Positions 57,476 to 64,000 of a stretch of 64,000 nt of DNA are shown here, piece by piece (position 1 is the stretch's first letter; every line of letters begins with the position of its first letter). This stretch comes from Earliella scabrosa (lineage: Eukaryota; Basidiomycota; Agaricomycetes; Polyporales; Polyporaceae), in the NCBI GenBank assembly GCA_022605405.1, contig JABYQQ010000006.1, forward strand, positions 2,418,001 through 2,482,000, read 5' to 3'. A program made the translations under genes and the position numbers. The notes below the pieces were generated by a model. That model worked only from the letters and a program-made list of their open reading frames with translations, ran no database searches and was not told where the DNA came from.

Positions 57476-57643
57476 GGGGCGGCATGAAGCGAATGGTCCG
57501 TACACCTGAGATATCGTACAAAAACTGTGGTACAGTGCGGCCGAGTGAGGGGAAATGCAGCTGGAAACCGCTACTAGAGGAGCGTGCCTCCCGCGGTCGA
57601 GAAATAATGCGCGAGCCTCCTGAGTCTACAACAGGCATTGACC

Positions 57644-59102
57644 TCATCCCTGCCGCTTCGTTCGCTGGCTCGCACGATATGTTACATACCCAAGTGCGCC
57701 GAGTACTGCTGCAGTGCCCTGAGAATACCATTATTAGGGTCTCTCGATTTCGTGGTGCACAACATCAACTCACCAGGATCAGTCCAAATGTACCCATCCG
57801 ATCGCTTGGCGCAGCCGTCTGAGTCCTGGTACCCGAGGGGCCTGCTTTTCCGCGGCTTGTCCACGGTTCTGCATCGTCTCTCTCCCTGGCGCGCGCGAGT
57901 TCTTCCTGTTGGCTGCGAAGCGCCCTCCGCCTCGCCTCCGCCTCGTCGCGTTGCGTCTGTTCAGCTTCCTCGCGCCGCCTTTGCTCGGCTTCCTCGCGTC
58001 GCCTCTGCGTAGCCTCGTCGCGCTCACGAGCAAGACGCTCCCTCTTTTCCGCTGCTTTGCGAGTGGTGAGTACATCGGAGTGTCGACGCTGGAGCTCCCC
58101 CAGACTTCGGTCGTCGAAGACGCCTTCATCTATGCGCAACATCAGTAGAGAAACCGGGGAGTAAGTGGCCCTTACTCACAATTCCTGGGAAACAGCTTGC
58201 GAACTTTCGTCACAACTTCGATCCGCTCATCTATCCATACGATGTACTGGCGCACTGCTTGCATGTCTTGCTCTAGCAACGGGTGAGGATGATTGTGGCG
58301 TAGCAACCACAGCAGTTTGTTCTTGCAACGGTCGACGAGCATTTGCAGACCTTCAAGCTTCTCCGCTGCGCGCTCTTCTCTGGTGACGAGCTCCACATAA
58401 TCCCGGGCATGGCTAGAACACAGGCCAGAGACGTCTTCATCTCTGTCTTCGTCGTCGTAAACGATGATGTCGCAGCGGCGAAGAGGGCCATTCGTCGAAT
58501 CGCGTAGCGCCCTACATTGCGTGCCGGCACGTCGAGTCGGCCGGGAACTGAAGGTTGCTAGATAGCTAGGCGGAGGCGTCGGGGGGCACAGTGGCTCTGT
58601 CATGTTACCGCAGCTGCTGTACTTGGCCCGAGTGGCGTGCAGGTCGTCGAGACGCGCCCGCGCCTCCCTGCGTTCTTCTTTGCGATGCGCGAGCCACTTG
58701 TCGTGTCCGTAGTCGCCTACAACACAGATCCATTCACATCGTTGCCACGTAGCAAGGTCAGATCCACTCACTTTCTCCGAAGAAAAGTGTGTGATGCTCC
58801 GTGCGCCCCTCGATCTCTTTATCCAGCGCATCGATCTGCGCCTGAGTCTCCCCTACCATCTTGTCGAGCTGCGCAATGAGTATCGCGTTGGAGTCCTCGG
58901 CTTGGGCCGCAAGATGGTCGGCCTGCGTCGAGCTTCGCTTGTACCTGCCGGTCTGCTGCGCGTACTGTCTCCGGTGCTTCAGGCAGAGTGTCGGATTGTT
59001 GGTGTATGCGCGTTCGGAGCAGCGACGGCGCCCACCATGGAGTCCGAACTCGCACTGGGTGTACGTCTGGGTCGGCTCGTCGGAGTCTGACTCGTTGATC
59101 AT
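57644..59102 (-). CDS. Two-module Cys/His-coil family protein with long coiled coil and membrane anchor
   Basis: Four exons join in phase: 59102-58772, 58716-58180, 58129-57774 and 57718-57644, giving 432 residues. Module 1 is QCEFGLHGGRRRC...TLCLKHRRQYAQQTGRYKR, helix ending RTEHHTLFF. Linker and module 2 are in one exon, unlike relatives: QCRALRDSTNGPLRRC...GLCSSHARDYVEL, helix ending VTKVRKLF. A highly charged coiled coil follows with repeated QRRREEAEQ units. The end is a hydrophobic segment, GTFGLILGTAAVLGALGYV, and a basic tail. It is the longest member. An upstream in-frame Met at 59183 could add 27 residues. Confidence 0.76.
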
Positions 59103-61449
59103 GGCGGGAGGAAGGGCAGGTCTAGGGAGGAGACCGGTGAGACGAGGAGGACCGTCGAGGACGAGAGCAGTGAGACCAGTCAAGGCGTCGCGAGGGTGCG
59201 GGGTCTGGGCATCCCTTGCGTCCGATATGGTTCACCAACTGCCATTTGTCTGACATCCCGCGATGGGCCGCCGCCCAGTCGGGGTAGCGCCCCGTGCGCT
59301 GCTCCCGCTCCCACGACGCCCGAAACGTTTCGCGACATGCGCAAGACACATTGGAGCAACGCGACGTATGCAGAGAGACGGAGACGGTGGAGAGCGCCTG
59401 GACAGCAGCCTGAGACCCGGGCTAAGCAGATGAAGGCATTCTCAGATATGGCGCAGGCGAAGGCGAGGGTATCGAAGCAGCGAACAGCGAGAGACCAGAT
59501 CTGATGGACTAATCAGGCAGGATGGACGAAGAGTGTCCTCTTCGCGGGGACCAGAATTACCACGAGCTTCGTATGAACAGGGAACCGTTCAGCTACAGCT
59601 TGATAGCATGTCCGTAATAGTCCGCCTGCATAGTCATAGACGGTAGCTTCTGTGGACGGTCTCGATTCACGCCTGAGGATGATATTTCAGGTAATCAGAA
59701 GAGTCGGACGCGACCAGAATGAGAAACGCCTGACCATCGAGGCCCCATCACTACAACCGGCGAGCGTGAACGTTCAATGGAGCTGGCAGGGAACAGCTCT
59801 TCGCGAGAATTTGCGTTGCTTTCTCACGTCGCATTTTCGTGGGGAGAGACCATAGGTCTCCCATCTGTGAAGACACACATGAACCATCAGCCAGAAGTCA
59901 ATGACAAGAGTGCCATGCCTGTACGGACGCACCTGATCGACCACGAACAAGGTCGATACATGGATTGTCATACACGATATTGGACGTCACACTTGTAGTC
60001 GGACCGTTGAAACCAACCTGAGATGGCACAAACGCACCACTCCGCGCTGGCACACCGTCTGCGGGTCCCCCAAGCACTTCCCGGCCTCCCTCTTCAGATG
60101 CCACCTGCACACATCCCGGCTTCTTGCACCCGCTGATCATGCACAGTCCATCGAGGCTCTTCCATCACCTCCGGATACCGAACTCGAGCGTGTCGACGAC
60201 CGGCAGGCCGCAGCACATCCACAGCCACTCCTGCTCTCCGCCAGTGTGCATCGCGAGGCATCGCTTGAGGTCGGTACGTCCTCCGAGCGAACGGTGGCCG
60301 TGTCAAGAGGGCGTTAGGTGAATACTTCGTCCCCCACAGAGAACTCGCCGAACAGGCTCATCTAGAGACTCGCATGTAAGTGCTCTGCAAAGTACCACGC
60401 GAGACTCGTTGATCAGCATACGCACGAGCTGTCCCCAAGCCCCTCCCCTCCTCCTCCAGTTCCGTCGACATCCAGTGTAGCACATCGCCTCTTCAGACGC
60501 GGCGTCGCAATTCGTGCCATCATTATGGTGCTTGTCAGGCGTCAAGACGTCGGTAGACCAGTACGACAAACGGTAGTAGTTGAGTCGCCTTCGCGTCAGG
60601 GTAATACGGTGGGTTGCAGAGTGCTGGGATGGATGATCCTGGGAGGCAGAGACCGCAATGCGGGGAGCTGGGCAAAAAGATATCTTGTGTACAGAGCATG
60701 GTAGTGATAGTTTGTATACCAGACAACACACAGCAGACGTGTCTCAAATCTCGAGACTCGAGGTGATGAGGAGAGGACAGAGCAGACTGAGCAGTACTGC
60801 GCACAGGGGCATCTCAACAAGCGAATGATGATCGTCTCACGACCCTCTCAGATCTCGCTCTAGATCACTCTCGGCTTCTCGGCAGCTGTGCGGGCGGCCC
60901 GGTCCGGACGTGCCCACCGCTGAAAAGCATCCTCGAGCTCTGTATCTGAAAGTGGTGGTTTCGTTGGGACTACGCTCATGTTTCCCGAATAATTGTTGCA
61001 GGTGCGTGAGGCAGATTCCAATAAGCTACGACACGCACGACTTGGGCATCATCGTGCTCACCGTAGACGCTGCATGGACGTCCTTACTCCGACGGCGCAG
61101 TTGACTTACAGGCTTGCAGTCTAGACGGTCCGGACAGATCGGACAGGCTTAAATCTATCTCTGAACGCAACGCTTACTCCTGCATGTAGCACAGAGGTCA
61201 TATCCAACTCCACAGCATCGATGTCTACCGACCGCCGCGGCGACTTCCGCTACGCTTGGTCCGATGTGGCCTCTTAACTTGCAATTGTGAACCTCATCCT
61301 CGTGTCTAGCTCGTGTCTTTCATAGCAATAACCACCCCATGAGCAATACACACGGACACCTCGTGTGGACCGTTCGCATCTCTGAAGTACCTCAACTAAC
61401 CCAGACCACCACCGTCATTCTCTTAACTGTCCATTTACCACCGACTCTC
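59103..61449. other. Intergenic between divergent family genes
   Basis: 2.3 kb without a convincing gene; open frames here do not join and show no domain-like content. Confidence 0.5.
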
Positions 61450-62400
61450 ATGTCATTTCTGACCCCTCAAGGTTCCCCTTCGTCCTCCGAGCACCATGAT
61501 CGCATAGCACGAACATGCGGGGCGTTGCTCGTCGACGAGACAACCCCTTGCAATGCAATCCTACACAACGAATCTGCCCGGTTCTGCCATAACCATGGAA
61601 GAGAGTATCGGGAGCTCACCGCGGCATACAAGCAGCTGTCAAGGGATGCAGAACTTTTGGGTGACCAAGCACGGCTGTCCTCAACGGAGATTCGCGCAAT
61701 GCACGATATTCCGAGCATCGCTGCGGCAATCAGCCTCGCCGAGAGATGGCGGGACGCTCTTGCAAAGGAGATACGAGGGCGCGAGACGCATCACAGACGG
61801 TTCTTTCGTACACGTACGTTCGCGCCAGTCGAATAATCCACAAACTGGAACATTGACGAGAGGCTGAGGGGAGCAGCAAACGTGGGCCACGAGGTTTGGC
61901 TCGCAACCCTGAGAAGGAGGCACGGAAAGTCGGAGGCGCTCCTCCTTGAGCTGACGGATCGTAAAGACGCATGCAGAAGAAGGCAGGAGGCGCAACGTCG
62001 CGCTGCTGCAATGGTACGCCAGAGGCAACCGTTCCGTGGACATCCTGAGTGGATCCCTCTCGATCGTCTCCACGATCCACCGGAGGTGCGGATGATCCAA
62101 TCCACATTTACATGGCTTGCTCAATTTCGACGCAGGGACGGGTCTGGCGAGAAGACGATCCTCGCGGGATGGAGGCGAGAGGTCCTGATATGCTAGCAGT
62201 GTTTTTTGTGAGTAGTTTTGATTGAAGATGACCGCGTTGCTGCTGATCGTGTTCTCGCATTGCAGGCCGTGCTTTTCTTGTGGTTCATTGTCTCGGTAGT
62301 GTCCCGGGGCGAACCGATGGATGTGGCTAGGCAGAGACGGCAATTATTGCAACATGCTGGAGGACGTGTTGGTGCCAGAAACGCCGAGTTCATTGGATGA
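61450..62400 (+). CDS. Single-module Cys/His-coil family protein with membrane anchor
   Basis: Four exons join in phase: 61450-61813, 61877-62085, 62136-62207 and 62266-62400, giving 259 residues. The motif is TCGALLVDETTPC...RFCHNHGREYRELTAAYKQ (C-x10-C-x11-C-x2-H), helix ending RGRETHHRRFF. A second helical stretch (EVWLATLRRRHGKSEALLLEL) follows, then MLAVFFAVLFLWFIVSVV, split by a phase-0 intron as in other members, and a basic tail. Without the 50-nt intron 62086-62135 the frame would stop at 62196, before the anchor; the intron has a proper donor, branch-like ctcaat and CGCAG acceptor. Its closest relative is the gene at 62.7 kb. Confidence 0.75.
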
Positions 62401-62671
62401 TCAATCGCGTCTCCGGGACCTGCGATGTGTATAGTAGTGGGGATCCTATTTATGGGCATGTATGATCGAGCTTCTTGCGAGTATGTCGGCTCCCGTTAGG
62501 CCTGGATTCTCCGCTCTCCACTAGGACGACAGCCCAGTGAGCAAGACAGAAGCGTCGATGTCACCGTCCAGTTCTATAAACCCCACCGGCTTCGGCTACT
62601 CGTCCCCATGGGACGCCTCGCCCCCTCTCCTTGAACTCCTCGCCCTCGTCCATTGCCCGTGAGCAGGAGCC

Positions 62672-63886
62672 ATGTCCCTTCCCTCGCCCCCGTCCTCCCC
62701 AATCAGCACGACCCAGAAGCTCTGCGAGGCGCTGCTCGTCGACGAGGAGACCCGCTGTCCCACCCGCATTCCGCTCCGGGTTGCGGGGAGGTACTGCAGC
62801 ACGCACGGGCGGGAGTACAAGGAGCTCACCAGGGCGTACAAGGAGGTGTCCGAGCGCGTCGTCGCCCTCAAGAAGCGTGCGTGCCTCTCCAGGAAGGACG
62901 TCCGCGCGATTCAAGACGTCGTCGGGATCGAGAGCGCCCTGGCGGATGTCGCGACCTGGCGTGACGCGATCGCGGAGGAGATCGCGGGGAGGATGGTGCA
63001 GCATCGCCGCTTCTTCTTGGAGAGTAAGTCGTTTCTTTTGCTGTTCGGGAAGCTGTAGTTGAGGGGCGGAGGGTGAGCAGAAGACGAGGGCCACGAGCGG
63101 TGGCTTGCAAGTCTGGCTCAGAACCAAGCGAGGGCCGAGCAACTGATGAAGGATCTGCACCTCCGGAAGACCGCGATCGCGCGCGAGGAAGATCGACGTA
63201 GCGTCATCGCCGCATACCGGCTTGAACGCGAAGCATTGCACGCCGCAGACGAACGACGAAGACTTGCGAATGCGCACTACGCGGGGTGTGAGTCAACGAC
63301 TGCGACCACGATCCTCACCAACGCTCGCATGCCCCATGGATCGGTCCCCTCTCTGTCTGAAGCGTGGCGCGTCGCCTATAGCACGCGGACGCTCCCAACG
63401 AACGCACGATACGCAGCCTATGCCGAGCCAGCTGAGCGGGATGGCGCCCGGGCAACGCAGCCAGGGCGCTCGATGCCGGCGCGCGGTGGTTCACCCTTCA
63501 CGACGCTCCAAAGCACGACTATCGTTCCTACTTCGGCATCCATACCTGCATCCGGTAGGTTTCGAGCACAAGAACATATTGAAACCACGGGGAGGGCTGC
63601 GAGCGTCACTGCTTTTGGGGCATATGTGAACGCGCCTCGCTCTCGTGGAGCCTTCGACGGCCAGCAACAGTCGTTCGCGGCGGAGTCTGGCGGCACGCCA
63701 GAGTGTGGACCGAATCTGTACGAAGTGTTGGTGGTAAGCGCTGCGGCTTTGTACGGGAGATGCTCCTCAGTCGCTTACCGCTTCGTGTATGCCTAGGTAT
63801 TCGCGCTTTTGGTACTCGCAGTGCAGTGGGTGACTGGCAAACTAGGTGAGCGTGCATGCTTTCAGGTCGGAGACACCCGTCGTTGA
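62672..63886 (+). CDS. Single-module Cys/His-coil family protein with membrane anchor
   Basis: Three exons join in phase: 62672-63023, 63081-63733 and 63797-63886, giving 364 residues. The motif is LCEALLVDEETRC...RYCSTHGREYKELTRAYKE (C-x10-C-x12-C-x2-H), helix ending MVQHRRFF. Exon 2 begins with a helical stretch (HERWLASLAQNQARAEQLMKDL), then a long Ser/Thr/Ala-rich region that may be disordered. A hydrophobic segment split by a phase-0 intron ends the protein (YEVLVVFALLVLAVQWVTG), followed by a short tail. The long open exon 2 could hide an additional intron. Tandem to its paralogue at 61.5 kb in the same orientation. Confidence 0.75.
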
Positions 63887-64000
63887 CTGTCCGGACAGCT
63901 TGGCCATCGGATCCCAACCCTCTTCTCTCTATCGTTTTCTGTCTCCTCGAGGATTAGGCTTGCTTCGGATGGAAGGAAGGAACGACTGCTATGAACGTGT

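Larger units (their letters stand above)
54909..57643. other. Repeat-rich, AT-richer intergenic region
   Basis: No gene. It holds inverted tctggcagag-type repeats at 55.07-55.11 and 57.10-57.13 kb, a long stretch of short palindromic words at 55.56-56.75 kb, and a MITE-like element at 57235-57475. These are listed separately. Confidence 0.6.

Overview
The window looks like nuclear DNA of an Agaricomycete (mushroom-forming basidiomycete; a polypore relative is my guess). It has GC-rich multi-exon genes with introns mostly of 50-85 nt and GT..AG ends. It also carries families common in such fungi: a HET-domain protein, a DUF6699 protein, a DUF3669 kinase-like protein, a perilipin-like lipid-droplet protein and a Zn2Cys6 regulator. 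Gene models were built by hand by following reading phase across splice sites; no search was run.

Layout. 1-9.5 kb: almost empty; a broken piece of the SDS23-like gene at the left edge, one two-exon gene at 3.3-4.2 kb, and degraded repeat DNA. 9.6-13.5 kb: perilipin-like gene and SDS23-like CBS-domain gene. 14.4-17.8 kb: a HET-domain gene cut by a 1.1-kb element with long inverted arms. 18.2-21.7 kb: DUF6699 gene. 22.5-27.2 kb: a VPS39/VPS3-family gene whose 5' and 3' halves lie head to head on opposite strands, as if a ~1.8-kb inversion split it. 27.5-31.0 kb: cystathionine gamma-synthase and a DUF3669 gene. 32.2-33.8 kb: multi-spanning membrane protein. 34.0-41 kb: a truncated and a full-length second copy of cystathionine gamma-synthase, with a Zn2Cys6 regulator between them.

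The most unusual feature is the right half (34.7-63.9 kb). It is a cluster of at least nine apparently complete genes plus several broken copies of one family I cannot name. Members have an N-terminal Cys/His motif (C-x10-14-C-x10-16-C-x2-H followed by EY...AYK), a helical segment ending in HxxFF, and usually a hydrophobic C-terminal segment. Some carry one such module; most minus-strand members carry two. Intron phases are the same from member to member (1, 2, 1, 0). The cluster shows tandem duplication, truncation, insertion and module loss, so it seems to be an actively changing family of membrane-anchored putative zinc-binding proteins. It lies beside repeated copies of the cystathionine gamma-synthase gene, one of which was duplicated together with a family member.
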